From NCBI GenBank assembly GCA_030528125.1, contig JAUMZM010000003.1:1-64000 (forward strand): 64,000 nt of DNA, in the 5' to 3' direction. The position numbers and the translations under genes are program-made. This stretch comes from Tissierellia bacterium. Its GTDB lineage: Bacteria; Bacillota; Clostridia; Tissierellales; Peptoniphilaceae. Shown here one piece after another: positions 8,187 to 16,764 of this stretch (position 1 is its first letter; every line of letters starts with the position of its first letter). Below the pieces are notes generated by a model, which saw only the letters and a program-made list of their open reading frames with translations, was not told the DNA's origin and did no database searches.

Positions 8187-9197
8187 ATGTTTGATGATAG
8201 AAAGATAGTAATATTATACTCAGTTATCAACACTTATATTACGGATGGAAAACCAGTTGGTTCAAAGTCTTTAGCCAAAGAATATAATTTAAACATTTCA
8301 CCTGCAACTATCAGAAATGAGATGAGCTTACTTGAAAAAATGGGCTATTTGGAAAAAGAGCACACTTCATCAGGAAGATTCCCATCTGATAGAGGCTACA
8401 GAATATATGTAAATGATATACTAAATAATGATTTGAAATCTGATAGCAACAAAGAATTTGAAAAAGTTAAAGAGTATTTTGATGATAGAAAGAAAAGTGC
8501 ACAAATAGCGATAGAGACAGCTACCAAGGCTTTATCAGAAATGACTAATTTCGTTTCAATAGGTCTTTATACAAATGCCAATGTTACAAAACTTATTAGT
8601 TTAGAATTAGTTTCTATATCAAAAAACGATATAATTTTGATTTCTGTTTATGATAACAGTATGGTCCTAGATGAGATGATTCATATAGATAATCCTATAG
8701 AATATGATGATATATATTATCTAAATAGAATTATAAAAGAAATTCTTATAGATTGTGACGTAGCTGATATAAAGGAAAAGCTTAGAGAAAGACTTAAAGA
8801 TAATCTTAATACTTATTTAGAATTATTAGATATTTTAGATGAAAAGATTGAAGTAAAAAAAGACTTAGGTTCCAATTCTAGAGTATATGTAGAAGGGCTT
8901 TCTAATATATTTAATTATAAAGAATTTTCTAATGTAGAAGTTGCAAGCGAGATAATAAAGTTTTTTGATGGCAAAGAAAATATAAAAGATCTTCTTGAAA
9001 AAATCAAAAAGCCATTTGTAATAAGAATAGGCGAAGAAAACAAAGAAAGCGAGCTAAAAAATACAACCTTAATAGCAAGTGATTTTAGCTTTGATAAGAA
9101 TTTTTCAGGAAAGATTGCAGTTATTGGGCCAACAAGAATGCAATATAGAAAGGTAATATCAGATATTCAGTTAGTGTCATTTTTATTAAATCAGTAG
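8187..9197 (+). CDS. hrcA: Heat-inducible transcription repressor HrcA
   Basis: HrcA binds CIRCE and represses chaperone genes. Its folding depends on GroEL, so misfolded protein relieves repression. The 336-residue product has an N-terminal winged helix (residues about 1-75, with ISPATIRNEMSLLEKMGYLEKEHTSSGR-type recognition region) and a C-terminal GAF-like dimerisation part ending in the family's VIGPTRMQYRKVIS segment. The start ATG 8187 is preferred because AGAGGTGA lies five bases before it. ATG 8184 is one codon upstream, and GTG 8166 falls inside the CIRCE arm. It is first in the hrcA-grpE-dnaK operon. Confidence 0.96.
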   Translation: MFDDRKIVILYSVINTYITDGKPVGSKSLAKEYNLNISPATIRNEMSLLEKMGYLEKEHTSSGRFPSDRGYRIYVNDILNNDLKSDSNKEFEKVKEYFDDRKKSAQIAIETATKALSEMTNFVSIGLYTNANVTKLISLELVSISKNDIILISVYDNSMVLDEMIHIDNPIEYDDIYYLNRIIKEILIDCDVADIKEKLRERLKDNLNTYLELLDILDEKIEVKKDLGSNSRVYVEGLSNIFNYKEFSNVEVASEIIKFFDGKENIKDLLEKIKKPFVIRIGEENKESELKNTTLIASDFSFDKNFSGKIAVIGPTRMQYRKVISDIQLVSFLLNQ

Positions 9198-9215
9198 ACG
9201 AAAGGTGTGAGTGGA

Positions 9216-9755
9216 TTGGCAACAGACAATGAACAAAAAAAAGATCAAGAAATAAAAGATGAAGATGTAGAAATCGAAGCAGAGATAGTAGACGATGATA
9301 CAGATAATCCTGAAGATGAAGTAGTAGAAGAGAAAAAAGAAGAGGTAAATGAGTACAAAGACAAATATCAAAGACTTCTAGCAGATTTCTCAAACTACAA
9401 AACAAGAGAAGAAAAAGCAAAATCAGATTTTAAAAAATTTGCATCAAGTAACTTATTAGAAAAACTACTACCAGTGCTTGATAATTTCGATAGAGCACTT
9501 AAAGATGCCAATGAAGAAGATTCATTCGTACAAGGTATAGTTATGACAAGAGATTCGATGTTAAAGATTTTAGAAGAAGAGGGGCTTTCAGAAATAGAAT
9601 CTGATGGGGCAAAGTTCGACCCTAATTATCACCACGCAGTTCTTGCAGAAGAAAGCGAAAAGGTAGAACCAGATTATGTTATTGAAACATTCCAAAAAGG
9701 TTATATGCTAAATGGAAAAGTATTAAGACCAGCAATGGTAAAAGTATCAAAATAG
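9216..9755 (+). CDS. grpE: Nucleotide exchange factor GrpE
   Basis: GrpE releases ADP from DnaK in the Hsp70 cycle. The product has a very acidic N-terminal region (residues about 1-45), then the long dimerising coiled coil with YKDKYQRLLADFSNYKTRE-type sequence, and a C-terminal beta domain ending in GYMLNGKVLRPAMVKVSK. The start is most likely TTG 9216 (179 residues), eight bases after GAAAGGTG. The alternative GTG 9207 overlaps that ribosome site. It lies between hrcA and dnaK under CIRCE control, with dnaK nine bases downstream. Confidence 0.95.
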   Translation: MATDNEQKKDQEIKDEDVEIEAEIVDDDTDNPEDEVVEEKKEEVNEYKDKYQRLLADFSNYKTREEKAKSDFKKFASSNLLEKLLPVLDNFDRALKDANEEDSFVQGIVMTRDSMLKILEEEGLSEIESDGAKFDPNYHHAVLAEESEKVEPDYVIETFQKGYMLNGKVLRPAMVKVSK

Positions 9756-9764
9756 GAGGATAGT

Positions 9765-11582
9765 ATGGCAAAGATAATTGGAATAGACTTAGGAACTACA
9801 AACTCAGCAGTCGCAGTAATGGAAGGTGGAGACGCTACAATAATTCCTAACACAGAAGGAAACAGAACAACACCTTCAGTAGTTGCATTTGCAAAAGATG
9901 GCGAAAGACTTGTAGGAGAAACAGCAAAAAGACAAGCAATCACAAACCCACAAAGAACAATAATGTCAATCAAAAGAGAGATGGGTAAAGATTACAAAAC
10001 AGAAGATATAGATGGAAAAAGATATACTCCAGAAGAAGTATCATCAATGATTCTTCAAAAGATAAAATCAGATGCTGAAAGCTATTTGAATGATGAAGTA
10101 ACAGAAGCAGTTATCACAGTACCAGCTTACTTTACAGATGCACAAAGACAAGCTACAAAAGATGCTGGAAAGATAGCAGGACTTAATGTAAAAAGAATCA
10201 TAAATGAGCCAACAGCAGCAGCTTTAGCTTATGGAATGGATAAAGAAAGCGAACAATCTAAGATTATGGTATATGACTTAGGTGGAGGAACATTTGACGT
10301 ATCAATCCTTGAAGTAGGCGATGGAGTATTCGAAGTATTAGCAACAAGAGGAAATAACGCACTTGGTGGAGATGATTTTGATAATAAACTTATGGATTAT
10401 CTTGCAAGTGAATTCAAAAAAGAAACAGGCGTAGATCTTACAAAAGACCTTACAGCAATGCAAAGATTAAAAGATGCAGCCGAAAAAGCTAAGAAAGAAT
10501 TATCAACAACAAAATCAACAACAGTAAACTTACCATTTATAACAGCAGTAGATGGACAACCTGTTCACTTAGACCAAACAGTATCAAGAGCAAAATTTGA
10601 AGAGCTCACAAGAGATTTAGTTGAAAAGACAAGAGGACCTGTTGAAAGCGCATTAAAAGATGCTGGATTAAGCTCATCAGATATTGATAAAGTTCTTCTT
10701 GTAGGTGGATCAACAAGAATTCCAGCAGTTCAAGAGCTTGTAAAAGAAATAACAGGAAAATCTCCACAAAAAGATATAAACCCAGATGAATGTGTTGCAT
10801 TAGGAGCAGCTATTCAAGGAGGAGTATTAACAGGTGAAGTAAAAGACTTATTATTACTAGATGTAACACCACTTTCACTTGGAATCGAGACATTGGGAGG
10901 AGTTGCAACCAAGCTTATCGAAAGAAATACAACAATTCCTACAAAGAAATCTCAAATCTTTACAACAGCAGCAGATGGACAAACATCAGTAGATATCCAT
11001 GTAGTTCAAGGTGAAAGAGAGATGGCAAGTGACAATACAACACTTGGAAGATTCCAACTTTCAGGAATTCCACCAGCAAAAAGAGGAGTTCCACAAATCG
11101 AAGTAACATTTGATATAGATGCAAATGGTATAGTAAATGTTTCTGCAAAAGATCTAGGAAGTGGAAAAGAGCAAAAGATCACAATTTCATCTTCTACAAA
11201 CTTAACAGACGAAGAGATTGATAAGAAAGTAAAAGAAGCAGAGAAATTTGCTGAAGAAGATAAGAAAAAGAAAGATTCAATTGAAGCAAAGAACAATGCT
11301 GAATCATTAGTATATCAAGCTAAAAAGACAGTAGAAGAAGATAAACTAGATCAATCTGAAAAAGACGACATCAACGAAAAAATCAAGGCAGTAGAAGATG
11401 TTCTTGAAAGCGGAGATGCTGAGCTTATTAAGAGCAAATCAGATGAGCTTACACAGGCTATATACAAAGTTTCAGAAAAATTATATAATAATAACAATGG
11501 CCAACAACAAGCTAATGGTGGATCCGATGACGATGATGTAGTTGATGCTGACTATGAAGTTGTAGATGATGATGAAGAGTAA
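9765..11582 (+). CDS. dnaK: Chaperone DnaK (Hsp70)
   Basis: DnaK is the ATP-driven Hsp70 chaperone working with DnaJ and GrpE. The 605-residue product begins with the nucleotide-binding domain (GIDLGTTNS at residues 5-13, later [13 protein letters not shown] and LVGGSTRIP). The linker [15 protein letters not shown] and a substrate-binding beta domain follow, then a helical lid. The tail is rich in Asp and Glu. Length is typical of Gram-positive DnaK. GGAGGATAG precedes the ATG. It closes the CIRCE-controlled operon: a hairpin with T-run follows, leaving dnaJ downstream at partial read-through or a separate start. Confidence 0.99.
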   Translation: MAKIIGIDLGTTNSAVAVMEGGDATIIPNTEGNRTTPSVVAFAKDGERLVGETAKRQAITNPQRTIMSIKREMGKDYKTEDIDGKRYTPEEVSSMILQKIKSDAESYLNDEVTEAVITVPAYFTDAQRQATKDAGKIAGLNVKRIINEPTAAALAYGMDKESEQSKIMVYDLGGGTFDVSILEVGDGVFEVLATRGNNALGGDDFDNKLMDYLASEFKKETGVDLTKDLTAMQRLKDAAEKAKKELSTTKSTTVNLPFITAVDGQPVHLDQTVSRAKFEELTRDLVEKTRGPVESALKDAGLSSSDIDKVLLVGGSTRIPAVQELVKEITGKSPQKDINPDECVALGAAIQGGVLTGEVKDLLLLDVTPLSLGIETLGGVATKLIERNTTIPTKKSQIFTTAADGQTSVDIHVVQGEREMASDNTTLGRFQLSGIPPAKRGVPQIEVTFDIDANGIVNVSAKDLGSGKEQKITISSSTNLTDEEIDKKVKEAEKFAEEDKKKKDSIEAKNNAESLVYQAKKTVEEDKLDQSEKDDINEKIKAVEDVLESGDAELIKSKSDELTQAIYKVSEKLYNNNNGQQQANGGSDDDDVVDADYEVVDDDEE

Positions 11583-11597
11583 ATGAGCATTTAATAA

Positions 11598-11626
11598 AGC
11601 TAAATCCGACTCGGATTTAGCTTTTT
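11598..11626 (+). terminator. Terminator after dnaK
   Basis: A 10-bp stem AGCTAAATCC/GGATTTAGCT with a five-base loop is followed by TTTTT. It separates dnaK from dnaJ and may lower dnaJ expression relative to dnaK. Confidence 0.85.
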
Positions 11627-11672
11627 ATATTGCAAAAGTTTGTTAGAAGCTCTTTTAATGTAAGGAGGAAAA

Positions 11673-12797
11673 ATGAAAGATCCCTATGAGGTTTTAAATG
11701 TATCAAAAGATGTAAGTCAGGATGAACTAAAGAAACAATATAGAAAACTTGCAAAGAAATATCATCCTGATTTACATCCTGATGACAAAGAGGCAGCAGA
11801 AAAATTTAAAGAAATAGGACAGGCTTATCAAATATTATCCGATCCACAAAAAAGACAACAGTATGATAGATTTGGAGCAAGTGCATTTGAAAATGGAGGC
11901 TCCGGATTTAGTGGACAAGGCTTTGGATTTGAAGATATATTTTCAGGATTTGATGATATATTTGATATTTTTGGTGGAGGATCATCTAGAGGACAAAATC
12001 CAAATCGTCCACAAAAAGGCGAAGATATTCAACAAATAATAGATTTAACTTTCAAAGAAAGTGCCTTTGGAGTAAAAAAGACAATAAAAGTAAAAAAGAA
12101 AGTCAAATGCAGTGTCTGTGATGGAAGTGGAGTAAAACCTGGAAGCAGTAAACACACTTGTGATAAATGTTATGGAACAGGAAAAATATCTTATAGACAA
12201 CAGACTCCTCTAGGACAATTTGTAAGAACATCAACTTGTGATAAATGTCATGGAACAGGAGAAATCATAGATGAATACTGTCCAAAATGCCATGGAGATG
12301 GATATGAAATAAAGACAGAAAAAATCAGCGTAGATGTTCCATCAGGAGTAGAGACAAATAATGTAATAAAGCTATCTGAAATGGGAAATGCCGGCAAAAA
12401 TGGCGGACCAAACGGAGATTTGTATCTTATAATAAAAGTAAAGGAACATGAGATATTTAAAAGAGATGGACTTGACATATACTTTGAAATGCCAATAAGC
12501 TTTGCACAAGCAGCACTTGGAGATACAATAGAAATTCCTACATTAACAGGAAAAATGGACTTTGATATACCTGAAGAAACCCAGACAGGAAAGAAGTTTA
12601 AAGTTAAAAATGAAGGAATAAAAGATAGCAGAACAGGAAGAGAAGGGAATCTCTATTTCTATGTAAAAGTAGTAACTCCTAAAAATCTTTCAGAAAAGCA
12701 AAAAGATAAGCTCCGTGAATTTGCAGATCTTTCTGGAGAAGAAGTAAAAGAGAACAAAAAGAATTTCTGGGGAAAATTAAAGGATTTGTTTGATTAA
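11673..12797 (+). CDS. dnaJ: Chaperone DnaJ (Hsp40)
   Basis: DnaJ delivers clients to DnaK and stimulates its ATPase. The 374-residue protein has the J domain with the essential HPD at 31-33, a Gly/Phe-rich linker (about 70-115), and four zinc-binding CxxCxGxG-type repeats (CSVCDGSG, CDKCYGTG, CDKCHGTG, CPKCHGDG) spread over about 147-212. The C-terminal substrate domains follow. This makes it a full type I DnaJ. AAGGAGGAA precedes the ATG. The stop overlaps the mtaB start by one base (TAATG), so mtaB is coupled to it. Confidence 0.98.
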   Translation: MKDPYEVLNVSKDVSQDELKKQYRKLAKKYHPDLHPDDKEAAEKFKEIGQAYQILSDPQKRQQYDRFGASAFENGGSGFSGQGFGFEDIFSGFDDIFDIFGGGSSRGQNPNRPQKGEDIQQIIDLTFKESAFGVKKTIKVKKKVKCSVCDGSGVKPGSSKHTCDKCYGTGKISYRQQTPLGQFVRTSTCDKCHGTGEIIDEYCPKCHGDGYEIKTEKISVDVPSGVETNNVIKLSEMGNAGKNGGPNGDLYLIIKVKEHEIFKRDGLDIYFEMPISFAQAALGDTIEIPTLTGKMDFDIPEETQTGKKFKVKNEGIKDSRTGREGNLYFYVKVVTPKNLSEKQKDKLREFADLSGEEVKENKKNFWGKLKDLFD

Positions 12798-14110
12798 TGA
12801 TAACATTTAGAATAGATACACTAGGTTGTAAAGTAAATCAGTATGAATCAGAGGCTATAGCAGAATTACTTACCAAAAAAGGCTACAAAGAACAAAAAGA
12901 AAATTGTGATATTCATATAATAAATACTTGCACAGTTACTAATATGAGTGATAGCAAGTCAAGACAGATGATATCAAGAGCAAAAAAGGACAACCCTAAT
13001 TCGATAGTTGCAGTAATAGGCTGCTATAGTCAGGTTAAACCAGATGATGTAAGAAATATTGACGGAGTAGATATAGTCCTTGGTTCAAGAAATAAAGAAG
13101 AAGTTGTGACATATATAGAACAATTCTTAAAAGATAAGCCAAAAGAAACAATAGAAGATGTAGAAGAATTTGAAAAGCACGAAGGAATTGAAGAATTAGG
13201 AATATCAAATCAAAATGATATGACAAGAGCATACATAAAAATCCAAGACGGATGCAATATGTACTGCTCATATTGTCTTATACCTTATGCAAGAGGTCCT
13301 GTATCAAGTAGAGATATCAAAGATATAGTTAATGAAGCAAAAAGACTATCAGATAATGGATACAAAGAGATAATTTTAACAGGAATACATGTTGCAAGCT
13401 ATGGCAAAGACTTAGATTCTAATAAATCTCTTATAGATGTAATAGAAGAAATTGCAAAAATTGATAAAGTAAAAAGAATAAGATTATCTTCAATGGAGCC
13501 TAGACATATTACAAGAGAATTTCTAGAAAGAATGAGAGATACACAAAAAGCCTGTGATCACTTCCATCTTTCGCTTCAATCAGGCTCAGATAATGTATTA
13601 AAACTTATGAATAGAAAGTATGATACCAAAATCTATAGACAAAAAGCTAATCTTATAAGAGAAGTTTTCCCTAATGCTGCGCTTACTACTGATATAATTA
13701 CAGGGTTTCCAGGTGAAAGCGAAGAAGATTTCATAGATACAAAGAAATTTGTAGAAGAAATTGGTTTTTCTAAAGTTCATATCTTCAAGTATTCAAAAAG
13801 AGATGGCACAAAAGCAGAAAGTTTTAAGGAACAAGTAGATCCTAGAATAAAAAAGCAAAGATCTAAGGAACTTTCAATAATAGAAAAAGACAAAGCAGAT
13901 GAGTTTAGAAATTCGCAGATAGGAAAAGTTCTAGAAGTTTTGATAGAATCAAAATCAGACATGGATGGATATAAGCAAGGATATTCCACAAATTACCAAA
14001 GAGTAAATGTAGGATTAGATGCAAAAGAGAATATGATATATGATGTTTTGATTGAAGAAAACAGAAATGGAGAGCTTTTTGGAAAGATTATTAGCGAAAG
14101 TTTAAAATAA
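12797..14110 (+). CDS. mtaB: tRNA t6A37 methylthiotransferase MtaB
   Basis: MtaB converts N6-threonylcarbamoyladenosine at position 37 of ANN-decoding tRNAs to its 2-methylthio form. The 437-residue protein has the N-terminal UPF0004 domain with cluster ligands C11 (TLGCKVNQYES), C45 and C76. The radical SAM domain has C153, C157 and C160 in CNMYCSYC, and a C-terminal TRAM-like domain follows. The TLGCKVNQYES start distinguishes MtaB from MiaB. In Bacillus prmA and a 16S methyltransferase gene lie between dnaJ and this gene. Here they are missing and the two genes touch. Confidence 0.95.
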   Translation: MITFRIDTLGCKVNQYESEAIAELLTKKGYKEQKENCDIHIINTCTVTNMSDSKSRQMISRAKKDNPNSIVAVIGCYSQVKPDDVRNIDGVDIVLGSRNKEEVVTYIEQFLKDKPKETIEDVEEFEKHEGIEELGISNQNDMTRAYIKIQDGCNMYCSYCLIPYARGPVSSRDIKDIVNEAKRLSDNGYKEIILTGIHVASYGKDLDSNKSLIDVIEEIAKIDKVKRIRLSSMEPRHITREFLERMRDTQKACDHFHLSLQSGSDNVLKLMNRKYDTKIYRQKANLIREVFPNAALTTDIITGFPGESEEDFIDTKKFVEEIGFSKVHIFKYSKRDGTKAESFKEQVDPRIKKQRSKELSIIEKDKADEFRNSQIGKVLEVLIESKSDMDGYKQGYSTNYQRVNVGLDAKENMIYDVLIEENRNGELFGKIISESLK

Positions 14111-14112
14111 AT

Positions 14113-14147
14113 TTTACGATTTATAAAAAGTATGATAAAATCATACT
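14113..14147 (+). promoter_or_regulatory. Possible hinT promoter overlapped by a palindrome
   Basis: TTTACG (14113-14118) and TAAAAT (14136-14141) are 17 bases apart. A perfect 8-bp inverted repeat with a three-base centre (14129-14147) covers the -10 box, so it could be an operator or a small RNA hairpin. No regulator is recognisable from it. Confidence 0.4.
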
Positions 14148-14161
14148 GATGGGGGTGAAGT

Positions 14162-14503
14162 ATGGATTGCGTATTTTGTAAGATTATTAATGGCGAGATA
14201 CCTTCAAATATAATCTATGAAGATCAGAAAGTAATTGCATTTAAAGATCAAAATCCACAAGCACCTATCCATTTTCTTGTAATACCGAAAAAACACATCG
14301 AAAGTAATGACAAATTAGAAGATTCTGACAAAGAATTAATAGGCCATATCTTTACGGTAATAAGAGATTTGGCAAGAGAATTTGGCATTAGTGAAGACGG
14401 TTATCGAATTGTAAATAATACTGGTGAAGATGGCGGACAAAGTGTAGCGCACATGCATTTTCATGTTCTAGGAAAAAGAAGTATGCAATGGCCTCCGGGC
14501 TGA
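14162..14503 (+). CDS. hinT: HIT-family purine nucleoside phosphoramidase
   Basis: HinT-type proteins hydrolyse nucleoside phosphoramidates and aminoacyl-adenylates. The 113-residue product carries the histidine triad H97-x-H99-x-H101 near its C-terminus, and the CVFCKI N-terminus (C3, C6) common in the family. It follows GGGGGTGAAG. It lies between mtaB and rpsU, as in Bacillus. It may have its own promoter with a palindrome in the -10 region. The physiological substrate is not known from sequence. Confidence 0.95.
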   Translation: MDCVFCKIINGEIPSNIIYEDQKVIAFKDQNPQAPIHFLVIPKKHIESNDKLEDSDKELIGHIFTVIRDLAREFGISEDGYRIVNNTGEDGGQSVAHMHFHVLGKRSMQWPPG

Positions 14504-14546
14504 TAAAGATAGCCACTGTTTTTTCACAGGAGAGGGGGGATAGAAA

Positions 14547-14726
14547 GTGACAGAGATCAAAGTTGGAGAAAACGAATCAATTGATAATGCAATTAAAAGA
14601 TTCAAAAGACAATGTGCAAGATCCGGTGTTCTCTCAGAATACAGAAAAAGAGAGCACTATGAAAAGCCGAGCATAAAAAGAAAGAAAAAATCTGAAGCGG
14701 CTAAAAGAAAAAACAGAAAGAAGTAA
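14547..14726 (+). CDS. rpsU: 30S ribosomal protein S21
   Basis: S21 is a small basic protein of the 30S subunit used in initiation. The 59-residue product translates as a GTG-started frame with the conserved [13 protein letters not shown] core at residues 11-23 and a Lys/Arg-rich tail ([14 protein letters not shown]). The ribosome site AGGAGAGGGGGG is unusually long, as expected for a ribosomal gene. Length is normal for Gram-positive S21. A strong terminator follows 11 bases after the stop. Confidence 0.97.
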   Translation: MTEIKVGENESIDNAIKRFKRQCARSGVLSEYRKREHYEKPSIKRKKKSEAAKRKNRKK

Positions 14727-14737
14727 TTTACTTTACC

Positions 14738-14762
14738 AAAAGACCCTATGGGGTCTTTTTTG
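14738..14762 (+). terminator. Terminator after rpsU
   Basis: A 9-bp stem AAAAGACCC/GGGTCTTTT with a four-base loop runs into a T-run. It ends the heat-shock/hinT/rpsU block. Confidence 0.9.
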
Positions 14763-14764
14763 TT

Positions 14765-14794
14765 TTGCGATTAATTTGTCAAATGGGGTATAAT
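14765..14794 (+). promoter_or_regulatory. Promoter of nfeD-floA
   Basis: TTGCGA (14765-14770) and a perfect TATAAT (14789-14794) are 18 bases apart and lie 30 bases before the nfeD start, directly after the rpsU terminator. Confidence 0.65.
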
Positions 14795-14823
14795 AATAGT
14801 GAATGGCAGGAAAGGAGTAAAAA

Positions 14824-15459
14824 ATGATAGAAATCTTATCAACATCAATAGGTCTTTCAGCTATTTTTATAATTGCTGTAGCGTTTCTTGTATCTATGAT
14901 TTTTACAAAAGAAAAAACGCTATATGGAATTCTATCAGCAATCCTTTTTGTAATATTTTTTATCATAAATATAAAAATAGGAAGTGCAGATTTAATGGTT
15001 GTATTCTTATTTGCAATAGGAGTATTGTTAATGGCGATAGAAGTTTTTGTTCCTGGATTTGGAATAATAGGAAGTGTTGGAATAATACTTATAGTCTTTT
15101 CGGTTTACAATGCTTTTGAAAGTTCATTTGCAGCAATAATAACGCTTTTGTTATCATTTGTAGCAATAATTGGCATGGTTTACATATTTTTAAGATTGGG
15201 ATATAGTGCAAATATTTTTGATAGAGCTATACTAAAGACTTCTCTTAATACACAAGAAGGATACAATAGCAAAAAAAGGCATGATGATCTAATTGGCAAA
15301 GAGGCAATTAGTGTAACAGTTCTAAGACCATCTGGGAAGATTAAAATAGATGATAAAATTTATGATGCCATAACCGAGGGAGTATATGTACCCAAAAATG
15401 AAATTGTCGAAGTTGTTTCTACAAAAAATAGCGAAATTATAGTAAAAATTAAGGAGTAG
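14824..15459 (+). CDS. NfeD-family membrane protein, partner of flotillin
   Basis: NfeD proteins are membrane partners of flotillin-type scaffolds. The 211-residue product has about five hydrophobic segments in residues 5-130. A soluble C-terminal beta-barrel (OB-like) domain follows at about 155-211, containing [22 protein letters not shown]-like sequence. It lacks the N-terminal ClpP-like protease domain of the long NfeD form, so it is the short membrane-OB type. GGAAAGGAG precedes the ATG. floA starts two bases after its stop, a linkage conserved in Bacillus (yqeZ-yqfA, although YqeZ is the long form). Confidence 0.88.
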   Translation: MIEILSTSIGLSAIFIIAVAFLVSMIFTKEKTLYGILSAILFVIFFIINIKIGSADLMVVFLFAIGVLLMAIEVFVPGFGIIGSVGIILIVFSVYNAFESSFAAIITLLLSFVAIIGMVYIFLRLGYSANIFDRAILKTSLNTQEGYNSKKRHDDLIGKEAISVTVLRPSGKIKIDDKIYDAITEGVYVPKNEIVEVVSTKNSEIIVKIKE

Positions 15460-15461
15460 AT

Positions 15462-16394
15462 ATGGAAAAATTTATTATACCTATAATAGTATTAGTAATA
15501 CTTATCGTATTTTTCACATTAGTTCCAGTAGGACTGTGGATTACAGCAGTTTTTTCTGGAGTAAAAATAAAAATGGCGAATCTTGTAGCTATGAGATTTA
15601 GAAGAATATCTCCATCTCTTATAGTAAATGCTTTGATAAAATCAACCAAAGCAGGTCTTGATATAAAGATAGATGATTTGGAAAGTCATTATTTATCAGG
15701 AGGAGATATAAACCAAGTAGTAGATGCATTAATTGCAGCAGGAAGAGCAAATATTGATTTGACATTTAAGCAAGCAGCAGCAATGAATCTTGCAGGACGT
15801 AATGTATTTGAGGCAGTGCAAGTTTCTGTAACACCTAAAGTAATCAAAACACCAGTAATTGCAGCAGTTGCAATGAACGGAATTGAGATAAAAGCAATAG
15901 CAAAAGTTACTGTAAGAGCAAATATCGACAGACTCGTAGGAGGAGCTGGAGAAGAAACAATAATTGCAAGGGTAGGAGAAGGAATAGTAACAACAGTAGG
16001 TTCTTCAAAAACCCATACAGAAGTTTTGGAAAATCCTGACAAGATATCATCAACAGTTCTCGAAAAAGGACTTGATTCTGGAACAGCTTATGAAATTTTA
16101 TCAATAGATATTGCAGATGTTGATATAGGAAGAAATGTAGGAGCTAAGCTTCAAATGGAACAAGCTGATGCAGATAAGAATATAGCACAGGCTAAGGCAG
16201 AAGAAAGACGTGCACAAGCAATTGCCACAGAACAAGAAAATAGAGCAAAACTTGTAGAAGCTGAAAGAGAGATCCCAGAAGCAATCGCTAAAGCTTTAAA
16301 AGACGGCAATATAGGAGTTCTTGATTATTATAATATGAAAAATCTAATATCAGATACTCAAATGAGAGAATCAATTGCAAAGATGGATGATTAG
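15462..16394 (+). CDS. floA: Flotillin-like protein FloA
   Basis: FloA is a membrane-anchored scaffold of functional membrane microdomains. The 310-residue protein has one N-terminal hydrophobic anchor (residues 4-25), an SPFH domain, and an Ala/Glu-rich coiled coil (about 230-275, [17 protein letters not shown]) typical of flotillins. The conserved [11 protein letters not shown] segment near residues 41-51 is characteristic of the YqfA/FloA family. It is translated from an ATG two bases downstream of nfeD. A short K/N-rich reading frame begins two bases after its stop, where Bacillus carries yqfB, yqfC and yqfD. Confidence 0.95.
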   Translation: MEKFIIPIIVLVILIVFFTLVPVGLWITAVFSGVKIKMANLVAMRFRRISPSLIVNALIKSTKAGLDIKIDDLESHYLSGGDINQVVDALIAAGRANIDLTFKQAAAMNLAGRNVFEAVQVSVTPKVIKTPVIAAVAMNGIEIKAIAKVTVRANIDRLVGGAGEETIIARVGEGIVTTVGSSKTHTEVLENPDKISSTVLEKGLDSGTAYEILSIDIADVDIGRNVGAKLQMEQADADKNIAQAKAEERRAQAIATEQENRAKLVEAEREIPEAIAKALKDGNIGVLDYYNMKNLISDTQMRESIAKMDD

Positions 16395-16395
16395 A

Positions 16396-16686
16396 ATGCT
16401 AAAGGAATTTTTCGAAAAAAAAAGAAGAGATATACTATTAAATCAATACAAGAATAAGCATAAGAATAAAAGCAAAAATAAAAATGTAAATAAGAATACA
16501 AATTATAAGGATGATTCTATTAAACAACCAAAAGCATATTCTAATAATCAATATTTTAAAGAAGAAAATAAAATAGCAAAAGAAAGCATCAAAAAAGACA
16601 TAGAGCTTGCTTATAAATCAAATAAGAAAAAGGAACTTAGAAAGGTCATTATATATGATGCTATTATGAGAAGAAAAGGGAGATAG
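16396..16686 (+). CDS. Small Lys/Asn-rich hypothetical protein
   Basis: I do not recognise this 96-residue protein. It starts MLKEFFEKK, two bases after the floA stop, and has no signal peptide or membrane segment. A low-complexity stretch rich in Lys and Asn (residues about 15-45, KNKHKNKSKNKN) separates two helical ends. The C-terminus (KKELRKVIIYDAIMRRKGR) is strongly basic, suggesting RNA or membrane-phosphate contact, but that is inference. An in-frame ATG at 16375 lies inside floA and is less likely. The stop lies within a terminator-like hairpin. Confidence 0.65.
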   Translation: MLKEFFEKKRRDILLNQYKNKHKNKSKNKNVNKNTNYKDDSIKQPKAYSNNQYFKEENKIAKESIKKDIELAYKSNKKKELRKVIIYDAIMRRKGR

Positions 16687-16708
16687 AAGTACTTGTTACT
16701 TCTATCTC
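16680..16708 (+). terminator. Hairpin after the K/N-rich gene
   Basis: A perfect 12-bp stem (16680-16691 with 16697-16708) with loop CTTGT includes the stop codon. The tail TTAGTTTAACTT is only partly T-rich, so termination may be incomplete. A promoter for phoH follows. Confidence 0.7.
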
Positions 16709-16736
16709 TTAGTTTAACTTATTTAGATAAATATAG

Positions 16737-16742
16737 TATAAT
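16737..16742 (+). promoter_or_regulatory. -10 box of a phoH promoter
   Basis: A perfect TATAAT lies 23 bases before the presumed start, with a weak TTTAAC 18 bases upstream. Together with the preceding hairpin it suggests a new transcription unit starting at phoH. Confidence 0.5.
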
Positions 16743-16764
16743 AAACAGAAAAAAGGTGATTTAT

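Noticed and set aside
14799-15119. 106-codon plus-strand open frame overlapping nfeD in another frame
   Set aside because: nfeD itself has the promoter, ribosome site and recognised domains. The alternative frame gives an Asn/Cys-rich translation without similarity.
15689-16042. 117-codon minus-strand open frame opposite floA
   Set aside because: Ala/Thr/Ile-rich mirror of the repetitive SPFH coding sequence; no independent signals.
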